A stretch of 64,000 nt of DNA, taken from Rhodamnia argentea (taxonomy: Eukaryota; Streptophyta; Magnoliopsida; Myrtales; Myrtaceae). The stretch is taken from NCBI RefSeq assembly GCF_020921035.1, contig NC_063154.1, positions 7,564,001 to 7,628,000 of the forward strand. The letters are read 5' to 3'. Both the position numbers and the translations under genes were made by a program. The notes below the pieces were generated by a model. It did not search any database and was not told where the DNA came from. It worked only from the letters and a program-made list of their open reading frames with translations. Below are positions 46,248 through 58,971 of this stretch, piece after piece (the stretch's first letter is position 1; each line of letters starts with the position of its first letter).

Positions 46248-49200
46248 TCATAAAATTCCACGACTTCGCCTTATTTCACTGGACGAAATATCCATGCGAA
46301 ATATTTCAGGAGGTATTGATATGAACATGTCCTTCAAAACATCCGGAATGTCAAAATCCTCGAGAACCTGCAGCATGTTGCATTTAATGGATCAAGCTCC
46401 TGGGGTTAGTTAGGAAGAGATGTAGCGAAGGTAGAAAAGGAAAGGGAAAAAAGGGCACATCTCCGGGGAATCTCATAGGACAGACCTTGAAAACGCCATC
46501 TACATTACGGCCACCCACCAGAAAAGTGCATCCAGTGCTTTTGCATCCAATAAGTATTTGCAGCATCTTCTTGTAATCTCCCTCATAATACTTTGGCTGC
46601 GCAACATAATTATCAACAAAATCCATAAATACACTAAGAGCATCGAGAAAACGAAATAACCTTGCTCAACAATACTGGCTGGAAACAAAGTCAAACATAT
46701 TCATTAATTTTCGCAACACCTAGTAACATGAAGCTGCAGTATGAAATTAAAGTGAGCCATATGCTACGTCAAGAAACATCAACCCTAATGAAAGCTATGA
46801 AAGGATAATGCAGGGCAATCATCTGATATAATGATACGAATCTACAGTAGATGGCTGAGAACATACATTAATAAGTCTTGCCACTGTGTCTGCACCAATG
46901 ACAAAAGCACTGCCTGGAAAAAGCTCCACTTTCTTATAGAAAAATGGTTGATCAGATATTATCACAGTTTTTCCTGAAATTCACGGGAAGCCTGATGGTT
47001 GATATCAACAAAAGTATAAAAGGAACATTGGCAGTCAAACGCAGTTCTAACAGAAAAGGCCCTCAGAAAAAAACAGAGACACGGATATTGACTTTGAAGA
47101 CTCATCCCACTCCTGCACAGATTATGCAGAAGCAGAGCACATATGGTTCACAGCTCATCATCCAATGGTCAACACCCTGATTAAACAGTTTTTTTTTTTT
47201 TTTTTGGTAAGGTACCCTGATTAAACAGTTTCGGCTTTTGTATGGTAATATTTATATATATTAACCTCCTCTTTTTAAAAACATGCTGTACCTCAGAAAC
47301 ACATGGTCAATACCCTGATTAAACAGTTTCAGCTTTGTATGGTAATATTTCTATATATTAACCTCCTCTTTTTAAAAACATGCAGTGCCTCAGAAACAAA
47401 GTGGAAGCCCGATGCAGAAAAGACACGCAATGGCAGCCAATTATTCACCATGATAAAAGAAAATGTAAGAGGGTGCAGAAGGACTTTAAAATAGCAGCAA
47501 ACGACAAGTCCACTACAACCAAAGCCAGTGCCACTATAGCAGTTGCAAAGTAAATCTCCAAAGAAAGCACAAAGAATAGCACATGATCATCACTATAGAT
47601 AGAAAATCTATGTAAAATGTAATACAATATCCATATTCATTGCCATATATATCTATCTGCAAAAACGTACATAAGTGGATCTGTAGTTGGAGTTCGTTCA
47701 ATTTCCAAATTGACAGTGAGGAACATCCAGGCAGGAAGACAAAGTTCATACAACAGGACTGGTAAACAATAACAAGAAAATCTCACCAACTCTTTCAAAT
47801 TGCTTTACTCGATCTTTTATTTCTTGCACTGATAGTGGAGGTTTATCTGCATTTACTGCCGAAATTTCGAAACATGGATACCCATTGCCACAGATACTGC
47901 AGTAGAATTAATTAATTATTGAAAATATTTGTAACATGTGATCAAGGGACAAGTCCAACATGAACATCAGGATGGCACATGATGTAATATCAGAAACCCA
48001 TAATAAGAGGACTTGATGCGCCTGTTTAGATATTGTAAAGTAAGGAATTCGAAGCTTGTAGTCTGCAACTGACTGTTCACCTCATTGTGACACAACAATG
48101 GAGACACTACCCAATAAACTTATTGAGGAGAGAGTCCAACATCAAAATTCTGCCACTAGGAAAAAACAATAAGTTGCCAGGAATTCACCTACATCTAATA
48201 ATACTAGATATGTATGTTGGTGCAAATGGAAAGGAGCTATGAATAAATGCATGGGTCCTCCCTTTGAGTGACACATGTCCCATTAACTAAACAAATAAAA
48301 AGAAACATGTCCTTCAGACTAAAGTAGTCATTTTATATTCAAACTAATTTCGTTTATTTATTTATTCAAAAAATTCTTGCTCATTTTTTCAATTAATAAT
48401 TACAGTAAAAAGTAACATAAAATTAACAAAGTAAAATTGAGAGGCTGACACGTGGTAGCTTCTTTGGCATTAATGAATTAAATTTTTTTTCTAGAGGAAG
48501 ATGTTATCAGTCCATTTCATTTACTAATGTGTTATATTCTTGCTTTATTATTTTAGTACCTCATTAGTTTTCTAATAATTTCATTTCTAATAATTTCAAG
48601 AGACCTCAAAATGTTGATATTTATATTGCTTTAGGAATTCAAAGCGATCAATGTTAAACAGAAGCCATAGCTCATATACTAAGAACTGAAAAATTGATCT
48701 AACATAAATTTGATTATTACTTAATTTTAGCCAAAAAATGGTTATAGAAGCAATTTGAGTTCAAAATCTGCAAATCAGTATAAAATATGTAGGGTAAATG
48801 GAATTTGCATCTAAAATTTCTTTTCTTATATCTCTTTAGAAACTCTTCAATTCATGAGAAATTATCAATTCAACATGCAGTTTTCATTTGAAAATAATAA
48901 AAGCGATTCTATTAATTAAAATGTTAGCACTCATAGTGTAAAACGATAAGTCCACATTTTAGTATTCCCAAAGTTAGCATGAACTTAACCAAAGAAGAAA
49001 AAAGAACTATAATTTGATCAAACATTAAGAAAAACATAAAATTATAATCCATACTGGACTTTTATATTTTTCTTCGCTTTACACTAAATCACTTCCTTCA
49101 ATGCTAAAGTTACAAGTCTAAATCATTATCCTTTTCCCAGAAATCCAATTTCTCGAGCTTTTCAAACACTTGCTTTAAGTTTATATTATTGTTCACACAA

Positions 49201-52200
49201 ACAGTGCATGGGGCTTCTTGACTACTGCCTAATAGTAATCTGGAGCTCAACAGCTTGTATCACTACATTGACGGCTTATTCTACACAATGCATGAACTAT
49301 GTGGATATTCAAAAGGTTGAAACTAGATATTCTTTGCTTCGGTCCATATGGTTAAAAAAAGCCAGAGTACCGTGAAACAATTAAGATAGGCCATTATTTG
49401 CCTTCAATTTAAGGCATGTCACCTATTATACTAAATTCAAAACCCTAGCGGAACTAGTAGATATGTAGCATGACGTCAAAGTGGGTAACATCAAAAGATG
49501 AACAATCACTTGTGCTATTAATCATTATCTGCATTCAAGTAAAGCAAATAAAGTTAAATTTCCACAACACCACTAGTCAATTAGAAACATCAACTCTCAA
49601 ATGTACCTAGAAGCAACTTCCAACAATTTCAGATGACCATCATGTAATGGATTAAACGAACCAGACAGAATGATCTTTCTTTCTGCATCCAACGCATGTG
49701 AATCTGCAGAAAATGGATGAGTAACATTTTTTTGCACTGTATAGATTAATTCCGAAGAACACAACCAAAATCTATACCATTGGAAAAAGGATACACCCTG
49801 AAGCATACTTCGCCATTTATAAGCTGCTCCAGTTCTTCATCTTCATCAAAAGTCTTTTCAGATGCGCTCGACAAATCAGACTCTGTCAACTCTGCATTAA
49901 ATGTCGATGGTACTGTGCATGCATTTGCAATTGCCTGTGGCAAATAGGAAATTAAACTTTTTTGGACTAATTAAAAGGAGGCAAAAAATCAGTCCCACGA
50001 GAGATTAAGCATGAGATCGGGTCAGCACCTAATATGAGACCAAATGCATCTTTGTACAGGTCCCAAAATACAGTTCCTTTCGTAGTTACAAAAGGACCCC
50101 CAACTTCCAAAATTTGATTCGGTAAAAAGAAAAAGGAAAGACCGAAGAGTTACTCAAATTCATTAAACTGCCATACCTTGAGCAGAAACTGGCTTGAGAC
50201 CTTATCTTCTTGCTCCCTTGTTCGCAATCCCTACATCCATTTGGCTCCTAATGAAACCAACACTCTTCTGACATACATTCTAGACTGGAGAGAAAACATT
50301 GAAATTGGATACACTTACCTTTGACAAGGTCACTGTAGACACCCAGCTTCTGTCAGATGTTCTAGCTGATACATGAAACCTATTTATGAATAAGATATCA
50401 GGTAGATGAAGTAATACATCATCAACTTTATATAATAATACAACAAAACGTAAAGGTTCAAAAACACATCGTAGTTGATTAAGTCCTGAAGCGGACACTA
50501 TGTTGATGGTGCCATTATACACATCGACAGGTATAATCTCAAACCACCAAATTGCACTAACTTGATAAGTCCTCGAGAATAGACCTATATATGAACATGT
50601 TGGTTAGTCAAATGTTCAACGAGAATACGGGAGAAAAATGTGACGGTAGAAAAGTCTTATTAGCTCTGTCAATTGTCATTTGGCGAACTTATTCATACTT
50701 CTCAAACCCGTACTAAAATAAAACACTCTTGATTCCGATAAGTGACTTCAACAAAATATGGGATTGCTAATCATGAGTTCGACAATCCAATAGCCCTACG
50801 ACGAAATAGACCACAATACCAACTAATATCACGGTCCCATGTGCTAAAATGTTTTGAAATATAAAAGAGGCAAAATATACTAATTCCGATTCTGTGATAC
50901 CTATGATCTCCACGCTTTGGGTGTATTCCGCTCAAATAGCCAGTGAAACCCACCCCAATAACTGGGGAATCTGCGAAGTCGGAAGAGACGGACAATGGCT
51001 CATTAAGACATCATAAGAAATGAACAGCAGATCACAGAAAGTGTTGTAATGCAGAAGCATAATCCTATTTTAGTAGTTTTAAGCATAATGCTGTTTTTTT
51101 AATTTTAAGTGTTATTTTTACATTTAGTCTTTTCTCACGATGGTCATGTTAATGCTTAATTAGAATGGATTGTGAGATTAGAGATGTTATTTCAGATCAA
51201 GATCGTCTATTGTCTGTAACCACAGTATAAATAAGTCTTTAAGTCTCTTCCTCATTAGCTTTCTTCATTCAATAAACGTGATTGGTTGTTCATAAAACAC
51301 AAAATACTTTCCTGTGTTCCAGCTTCAACTCAATACTAAGAGATTCCACCATGTGAAGAAGCTTACAAAATCAGCAACATTTACTGACTTTGATCTTGTT
51401 GATTATAGGAAAGGCAAGCTAGTTGAAACATCCTGTTAGATCATGCATCAAGATAGCACGAAAATCTACAGAAGAAAGTCGGTTATAGGAAATAATGGAA
51501 CTTTAAGTATATTTCTGTGCACACTGATCAAGAATACCACTTCGGACTTCCCCTCTGCTTAATGTTCGATTACCGTGCTTTGGCAATGAAAGAAACAGAC
51601 AAAAGGCGTTCTACATACACAATAGCGGAAGGAGAGGATAGTTGGACGCTTTCTAGATATCAAATGCAAGAGAATCAATAAACTACAGCATGAATAGTTG
51701 AATACCAGCAAGTGCAGCCCAAACTTCATGGAGTTTAAACCACTTTCATAGACAAAATTGGATTACTGAAAAACTTCTTTCACCTGTTCGAGAAAGCTTG
51801 AGAGCGCGATTATAAGCCAGCAGCGCCAATTCCTCCGCAGTTTGCTCGCTACAAAATTGAGCAGGAATCTGCAAAACCATTAGAGAGAGCACAGGCATTT
51901 TAGTCCGATCGAAGATCGCAAATCCGACGAAGCTACCGCAAAATCGAAAACGCAACCGCCACAACATGGAGGGACCAAGCAACCACGACCCGAGCATGAT
52001 TGAGTTCGTAAAAAGGAAGGAATGAGGACCTTGCCGAGCAACTGTATCATGGACATTTTGGAATAAGGAACGACGGCTTCGAGAACAGTGTTGGAAGCTC
52101 CAGGAACTGACATCAACCACCCGAGAGCCTGGTTCAACAGCTCATACGAATCACAAATCCACACGGACAAGATAAGCAGCGACGATACGATGAGCGTTGC

Positions 52201-52390
52201 GATGATCACAGAAGGGAAGAGACGCGGGGACCTGAGAGGCGCCGCCGGCGAGGTAGAGGACGGCCTGAGAAGGAGAGGAGTGGACTGCTTCGACGACGGC
52301 TCGGATCATCATCGTCGTCGTCTTCCCTTCGTCTTCCACGGGCTCCTTGACCTCCTCCGGCTCGTGTCCGCTTGTGCCAGATAAGTCCAT
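46248..52390 (-). CDS. CinA-like domain fused to nucleotidylyltransferase (At2g01220-like)
   Basis: Twelve exons, all phase-consistent: 52390-52232, 52128-52030, 51868-51784, 50970-50901, 50379-50319, 50230-50177, 49934-49778, 49703-49607, 47896-47787, 46973-46867, 46596-46486, 46367-46248; 409 residues. Residues about 28-180 resemble a CinA/PncC amidase domain (AVLYLAGGASQALGWLMSVP, GASNTVLEAVVPYS). Residues about 236-409 are a nucleotidylyltransferase domain with GSFNPLHDGH (His249 and His252 of HxGH) and ISSSEIRRSRG (397 on). Bacterial relatives act in NMN deamidation and NAD synthesis; the plant substrate is unknown to me. The bacterial catalytic SCTGG stretch aligns with AGGAS, so the amidase half may be inactive. 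The long introns carry a 98-bp tandem duplication and a tail-only insertion. Confidence 0.9.
47165..47400. repeat. 98-bp tandem duplication in intron 9
   Basis: Two copies starting atggtcaa(c/t)accctg at 47165 and 47303. The apparent period of 138 becomes 98 once the 40-bp insertion and its target copy (47191-47230) are subtracted. The copies share ccctgattaaacagttt, gtatggtaatattt and cctcctctttttaaaaacat. Confidence 0.75.
47174..47230. mobile_element. Tail-only retroposon insertion 2
   Basis: A perfect 17-bp duplication accctgattaaacagtt (47174-47190 and 47214-47230) surrounds poly-T (15) plus ggtaaggt. On the minus strand the insert is ACCTTACC followed by poly-A. It sits in the first unit of the 98-bp tandem repeat, which supplies an uninterrupted copy for comparison at 47312. 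Confidence 0.75.
47897..49606 (-). other. Long intron 8 of the nucleotidylyltransferase gene
   Basis: 1.7 kb, AT-rich. No nested gene is seen. Confidence 0.6.
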
Positions 52391-53522
52391 GACGCCGTCG
52401 TTTCTTCAGTGCTCTGAGAGCGCCTTTGATCAACAGTCAACACAGCCAAACCTTTTTTTTTCTCTCTTTTCAACCTCCGTTTTCCTTCCAAGAATCTCGG
52501 CTTTATTTAAGAAAAAAATAAAGAATAATTCTTGCCCATGAAATTTGTTTAATTTACTTGAAAAATACATACATCCGATGGTACACTAATAATGCCATTA
52601 ATTATGTGGGTCCCATTTGAGACATGCGGTCGTTTCTCTTCACGGATTTAGCCAGGAAAAAAAAAAAGAACTCTATGGAAGGGGAGTATGTTTAACTATT
52701 TAATTGATGGTAAATTATTTGTACACTTAAAATCACTAGTAAAAACCAAATTAAAATTCATTCGATAGATTCAGACACATAATAAGCATTATGATTTATG
52801 GTGAGGGTTCAATCTGCCACATTACTATTTAGAACGATATAAGGAGGAAGAGATGGTTGTTCGATTCACTAGGGGATGTGCAAGCTTGTTCATAGTCGGG
52901 ATAGTCTCAAATTGTGATAACGGAGTAGCCGCATTCACGAATAGAGCATATGTATCTAATTATGTTCGTATGGATTATAATTGGTTGCTCAAAGTTTGCC
53001 AACTTAACGTGACACTGCAAGTTCGCCAAGGCATCAAAATTAGATTTATTTCGCAAGCTCTGTTATTCATTTTACTTCTCTTTTTTATAATATGAGATAT
53101 TTTAAACATTTCGATTGGAGTAGTATTCACATATGCATATAAGTATGAATACGACATGTCAAGAAATCCCTATTTGAAAAAACAATTAATAACGACGGGA
53201 CAACATTTTATGTTACTTAAATTAGATGAGTCAACGGAAGTATTTGATTGCACTTATCTAATAAGTTTTAGGAATTAGCTGCATTAATTTAAAAATCTTA
53301 TGACTTGTTGTATTTTTCAGAAAAGTTTTAGAATTTGTCATGCACTTATCTCTTTTTTTTTTGGGGGGGGGTGTATTTTCTTTGCAATTGCCAACGCATT
53401 TGAGAGAAAACGGGTGATTTGACTAAAAATTCAAGAAGAATTACACGTTTGCTCTTGAAAAATCACATACCAAGCACGTGTTCGAATGAAAAATTAGACG
53501 GAGGGCCGACTGCCGTAATAAA
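52391..53522. other. Spacer 5' of the nucleotidylyltransferase gene
   Basis: Holds the promoter region of the minus-strand gene (no clear TATA) and copy 1 of a 280-bp dispersed repeat (52840-53130). Confidence 0.4.
52840..53130. repeat. Diverged ~280-bp dispersed repeat, copy 1
   Basis: Shares, in order, gaggaa, agtctcaaa, aattggttgctca, ccaacttaac, gacact.caagc/t and gagata with 55098-55375. Well diverged, no ORF conserved in both. Class unknown. Confidence 0.5.
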
Positions 53523-53914
53523 TAGGGGTGTCAAAATAGCCCAACCCGGCCCGGCCCTAAAATTCACCTAATTTTAGAGCCTTTTTGGGCCGAGCTTCAA
53601 TACCGTCCTCGTAAGGGTCGAGCCGGGTTGGGCCGGGCCGGTTCTAGCTTTTTTTGACACCCACGTTATCTTTTGATTTATTTTTCTTTTCATTTTTTTT
53701 TATATTCTTTCATTCAACGAGTTTGTCAAGTGCTTTTGATTCCGAGAAAAAAAAAGAATTGAAAAAAAAAGAATCCGACTTGACTCAACCCGATCGGAAG
53801 AGTTGGGACATATGTAATTCGGGCTTGGGCCAGGCCGAGCTAGGTATTGTTTAGTGTCGGGGCCGGCTCCGGCCTGGCTGAGACGTAGCCCGACCTGGCC
53901 TGTTGATGCCCCTA
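53523..53914. mobile_element. hAT-type MITE
   Basis: A 392-bp element with ends TAGGGGTGTCAA and (reverse complement of the right end) TAGGGGCATCAA, flanked by gtaataaa (53515-53522) and gtgacaaa (53915-53922), 6 of 8 identical. The left half also contains a smaller internal hairpin (cccaacccggcccggcc with its complement). No ORF. Confidence 0.75.
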
Positions 53915-53922
53915 GTGACAAA

Positions 53923-55097
53923 TTAAAAAATTGGGGGAGTTTTGCATAACGTTCGAAAAGTTGGGGAGCTACTAATATGCACAAGCCTAAAAGTCCATGA
54001 GGGGTTTTGCGTAATTTCACCATAAGAATTGAAAACATTAGTCACTGTTACCCCACCATCTAACTTTAGTCCTTGTCTAGTCTACCCAGATGTGGACGAG
54101 GTAGGTTTTCACGTGCACTGCAATTTTACAGGCATTCGTCTCAAGTCGTGTCTAAGGATTCCTGAGGAATGTATTCCGACCCATTGATGATCTCGTCGGC
54201 TCAAAAATCAAAAAGCTAGGCTTTCACAACAACCGAAAATTTTACCGGCTTTCGAATTTTCGCGTGTCATAATATTCTTCACAAGCGTTAAGGAAAAAAA
54301 AATGCAAAGAGTTACGATCGGAATACCCGTCCTTCGATATATCATAGAACTATGGATTCGATATATCATAGAACTATGGATTCGTCTAATAATTCGGAAT
54401 GTCCGATTTTTATCACATAAAATTTTATGTGTGAGATTGAAAAGTGGAAACTGTTGGATTTACGGTGAAAATTGTTGGGCCTTCACTATGCTTCGGTGGC
54501 CTTGGGTGCAAAATTTTATCTTGGGGGCAAAATGATTGATAACAAACATTAATCTCACGTTTTTCACATTAAAATACTTGAATCTAACGGCTAACAAGAG
54601 ACGAGGCAATTTTCATCGAGTGTAAAATGACAAGACTCGGAACATTATCGTTTATGTCCTATGTTAACCCTCTCTTCTGTCTCTCTCGAACTTATGCTCT
54701 GTCTTTCCAGAGAGCTTGAAATACGATTGAACCCACATTTACTTAAAAAACTTAAGTCATAGAGTTATGAGTTAATTTGAATATATTAACTGCTCCATAC
54801 CACGCCAATTTTCTGATGTGAAACTTTTCTAATACATCTCACATGTACATCCTAACAGGCTTTGCTAGGCATAACAAATTTTGGGGCATTTGTAAGTGTA
54901 ATAATTGCGTACTTTTTATTATTATTTTTTTGTGATTTGGAATAAACCGTTAATCTCTCACTGAAATTAGGATAACCGCATAATCATTCCCCTTAAAGCG
55001 AAAAGGCAGACATCTTTCATGTGCTTTAAATATGGCCGTCGATCAAATTTCTTCAACAAAAAAGTAATAAGAACTTCAGAAATCCAATTTCAGTTAA
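53923..55097. other. Spacer, no gene
   Basis: AT-rich. Holds a short tandem duplication at 54334-54383 (two 24-bp units starting ttcgatatatcataga) and a dispersed repeat at 54720-54870. Confidence 0.4.
54720..54870. repeat. Dispersed repeat (family of 38400), copy 3
   Basis: Contains cttaagtcatagagttatga, tatattaac and gaaacttttctaatacatc in the same order as the copies at 38.4 and 39.0 kb. Confidence 0.45.
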
Positions 55098-55375
55098 GGA
55101 GGAAATGACTTTTACCAGGGACGTCCAAAGCTTGTTTCTAATCTGGAAAGTCTCAAACGGCGATCACAGATTGGTCATATTTACCATCGGTACATCTGGA
55201 TTTACCTACCTATACATACACGAACTTCAATTGGTTGCTCATTATTTACCAACTTAACCCGACACTACAAGCTCACGCAAGCCATCAAAATCAAACTGCC
55301 GAGCTCTATAGTCTATTCTACACTCCTTTTTTTTTTTTCTACAACACGCGAGATACTCAAACTTTTCGGTTATAG
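55098..55375. repeat. Diverged ~280-bp dispersed repeat, copy 2
   Basis: Second copy of the repeat at 52840-53130 (aattggttgctcattattta, ccaacttaacccgacact). Confidence 0.5.
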
Positions 55376-58300
55376 CGATCCCCATGGGGACATGTGAGCC
55401 CGCCTCCATCCACATGTACTGAACAAGGCTTCGCGCATGGGATGGCGGGCGCGACCACATCGGTCGATGCCGTGGCTCCAAATCAAATGCCTTGGACCAA
55501 TTCAACTCACCCTTTTTCGGAATGAATTCACTCCAATTTTTACTCAAATCGTATACTTTACTCGCACCATGTGCATGCCCAGTAAAAAAATGTGCACGAC
55601 TCCATCGGTAGTGGAAACGACCCCCTGTCGCTCGTTTCGTTTCGTGCTTTATGAGAGAAAAAGAGGAGCCGGTCCAACAGATTAATTTACTAATCAGCCC
55701 CATTAGAATCCAATAATACTAATTAAAAGGACAAAAACGTCGGGGGTTTCTAGAAATTTGGTCCACCCCGGTCAGACTGAGCGAGTGCTTCCAACTTCGA
55801 GACCGTCGCCACCAACATTGCGATCGACGCCCCTGCACTTCTCCGAAATTGCGATTTCCCACCCCCGAAAAAATCGATTTTATTCTAATTCGTCCCCACA
55901 TGCGGGAGCCCGCGAGGCCCCAAAGCCAGCTCGTCGCCCGCCAAAACGGCTATTTCCAGTTGTGGGGTTCACGTGTCGTTTCAGGGCCAAAATCTCGCGC
56001 GATTTTCTCCCGATCAGTATCGCGAAACGGCGAACGGTTAGGGGGTTTAGTTCGTTCCACGTGGCGAGCATTCATGAAGGGGGACGTACCGAAACGAGGG
56101 ACCCACTTGAATCGCTAAGCCATATAAGTCTTGACTTTTGAGTACAGCTCGATAGATTCTAGTGGGCTATTAAACGTGGCGTTGCTTTCGCGGTTTTCCC
56201 TTTTATTGAAATAAACATTTTTTTAAAATTTTTTAATATGACAAAAAAAGCCGGAACTATTACACTCGCGCCACATTTATCCCAAATTCACTCCCCCTCA
56301 AATTTAGTCTGGTCTTTTAGCCTATTCGTTAGGAAGGCAAATAGGAGCCTGGAAATGTTTGAATTCGGGACCTCCTGTTACGATATCATGAAAGATTTTA
56401 TGAGATCACAACCAACCGTTCTAAAAGTTTAAGCTTACAGAAGAAGACGTCGTTTAATATTTATATATTCTAACAACACAATTACCCGATACCGTGGTAA
56501 ATCTAGGAATTTTTTAGGCTAATTATTACACGAGATGTATCAATTTGGGATTTTAGGTTAAATGTAGCTAAGGGTGACCGGCTTCAGGTCCTGTTCGATC
56601 TCAACCAGCATCAAAGGGATCGGTTCATAGTTTCCTAAATTGAGGATCAAACTAGATTGGTTTCTCGGGTGATCTAGTGAAACGGGTTGCATTTGCTTGA
56701 AACACATATCCATATTTTCAATGTGTGGAAGTATAAGAAATAAAATTGAAATCGAAAAAAAAAAATTTGTCCGACGTGAGAACCGAACCGACAAGTACAA
56801 GTTCCAATTTCATAGAATCGAAAATCGGATCGGCGCTCTCGGGAATAGGATCGGACCGCGGTCGGCTCTTTTTGCTCACCCCTAAATGTGGTACAGATGT
56901 ACTATTTTGGTGATTTGAGATCTTTCGTAACACAAAAATTAATTTAGAGTTAAGCGACATCAATGTTCTAATTTGAGATATTTGGCGTATTGATAATTTT
57001 TTGTGGGGGGAATTCTTTTAGGAACATCGATCGTTTGCAGTGATGATTGGTAGCGCTGAAAGCGATCACAATGATGGAAGGTGTCTCCTCCAACGGTTCG
57101 AGGGGCATGAGGGGTTCATCATGACTGTCCAGTGCATTGACTTGGTAACACAACTCACCGTGTGGTCACAAAGAGAGGCCCCGCCATGAACGGAGCCCGG
57201 CTATCTTCCTTTTGCTCCCTTTAATTAAACAAGTCTAGAGCGATTTCGCCGGTATAACCAACTTCGCTAGAGTAATTAATTCGCTAAAAGACCGTAATGC
57301 TTTCTTAATTTGTCGCTTAACGAGCGCCTCCGATGCGCCGGTTGATGACAATAAACTACCGAGACCTGTCGAGCGAAACTATGGTCGACGATGATCGTCG
57401 CAGATGTTGGTCCTTCAAAATTTGCTTCGATTGTCTTCCGACAATCTCCTCCTTCAGACCCGATTGCTCTCGTGGGTCGCCGGCTTCTTTTTCTTTTTCT
57501 TCTTCTATCCATTTTTAGTTAAGTTGGGGGAACCACAATCACGGAAAATCATGTTTATTTATTGATCTAATTTGAAGTTAAAAGCGCCTCAACAGTAAGA
57601 GGCCGCTATCAAATCTCCGCGAACCATAGCGAGCACTTTGTTGTATCCAGCGTGAAAGTAATTTACGAGGCCATCGCATCACGATACAATATAACGAACC
57701 AATTACATTATCCGAGTTACAAAGATTACGAAAAGCTTTGCGTGCGAATTTCAAGACTTTCCATTCCGCTAGCTCGTTTCTTCCATATACCCGATGAAAT
57801 AAAAAATATTGCCAAATTCGATGAGAATAATGTGGTTTCGTATAACAAAAAATCTACGCAAGTTCCTTATAAAAAAAAAAAAAATCTACGCAAGTTTGGA
57901 CATGAATCTTTAAAAAGTGTTGATTTGGCTATATATATATTTTATCGGTGAACCACAGACATGAAGATTTCGTATATTTATTTTTAGTTAAGTTTGTACG
58001 AGAGTCATAGTTTTAACTTGTGATCCACTAACAAAAGGTATGATTAGGGCAAGTTTCTTTTAAACATAATATAAAAAAAAATATAATTCTCTCAACTAAT
58101 CTCATATCGGATCGTCAATACTACAAACGGCGATCGATTCTAAAGTGGATAAGTTTCACATCGATAACAAGTAACCTACCATGTCAAAATCTGTTCCCTC
58201 ATGAACCGGACCGACACCGAATTGGCCGGTTCTAAGGTCTGCCTGGAAATCGAGCTCAACTCCAAAGTAATGTGATAATCGATTTTCATAAGACGGACTA

Positions 58301-58971
58301 TGCAAATAGTTTTGTGGGATATTGGTCAATACCGTGGTTAAGGCATGGATAGATTTCCTAGACCTGAAACGGCTTTGGAACTGATCAAATAAAAATTGGT
58401 AACCGATCCGGTTGGGTTGGCTTCTCTAAGTTAAATCGGTCTAATTGGTCGGTCCTAAAGATGTAGCCAAATGTACGGTTTTCTCGGCATTAGATATGAT
58501 TGTTCATTCAATATATCGCGATAAATTGCCTGCTTGCTAGCTACGTACTATGGGGAATTTCTCACATATATTCTCTCTCTCTCTCTCCTCTTTTTCTACT
58601 TTGTCCAGTTATCGACCCCGCTCGACTTCCACTCCCCAAAGACCTTGTTGCACGAACCTCCTTTTTGCCTTTTTCCTTTTCTACACTGCGTCCTGTTCTC
58701 TTACTCTCCATGCTTTCACACTCCCATTTTTTTTTATTTTTGGCTCTGCACCTCCTCCGTCTCCTCTGCTTTCTCTCCCTCTCTCCCCCTCCATTAACAT
58801 CGACCGGGGCTTTCCACTTTCTGGCGTAGGAGACAAGGAGGTGAAGCTCTGTGAACGTAACCTCCCCAGGTTTTGTGCATTTCCTCCACTTGCTCCAACG
58901 GTCAAATCTTCCTTTGGTTCCTCTTTTTTTCTTTTTTCCTCCCTGCAATTGTCTCGATTTTTGGGTTGAAG
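55376..58971. other. Spacer upstream of the LRR kinase
   Basis: No secure gene. The GC-richer part at 55740-56140 has open frames on both strands with no motif. A CT-rich leader-like stretch (58570-58960) precedes the LRR kinase start and is probably its 5' UTR. Confidence 0.4.
57851..57896. mobile_element. Tail-only retroposon insertion 3
   Basis: The 14-bp sequence aatctacgcaagtt occurs at 57851-57864 and again at 57883-57896. Between them lies only ccttat followed by poly-A (about 12). Confidence 0.65.

Noticed and set aside
55758-56141. 127-codon ORF in a GC-rich spacer segment
   Set aside because: Open frames on both strands, no motif, no leader; probably compositional.
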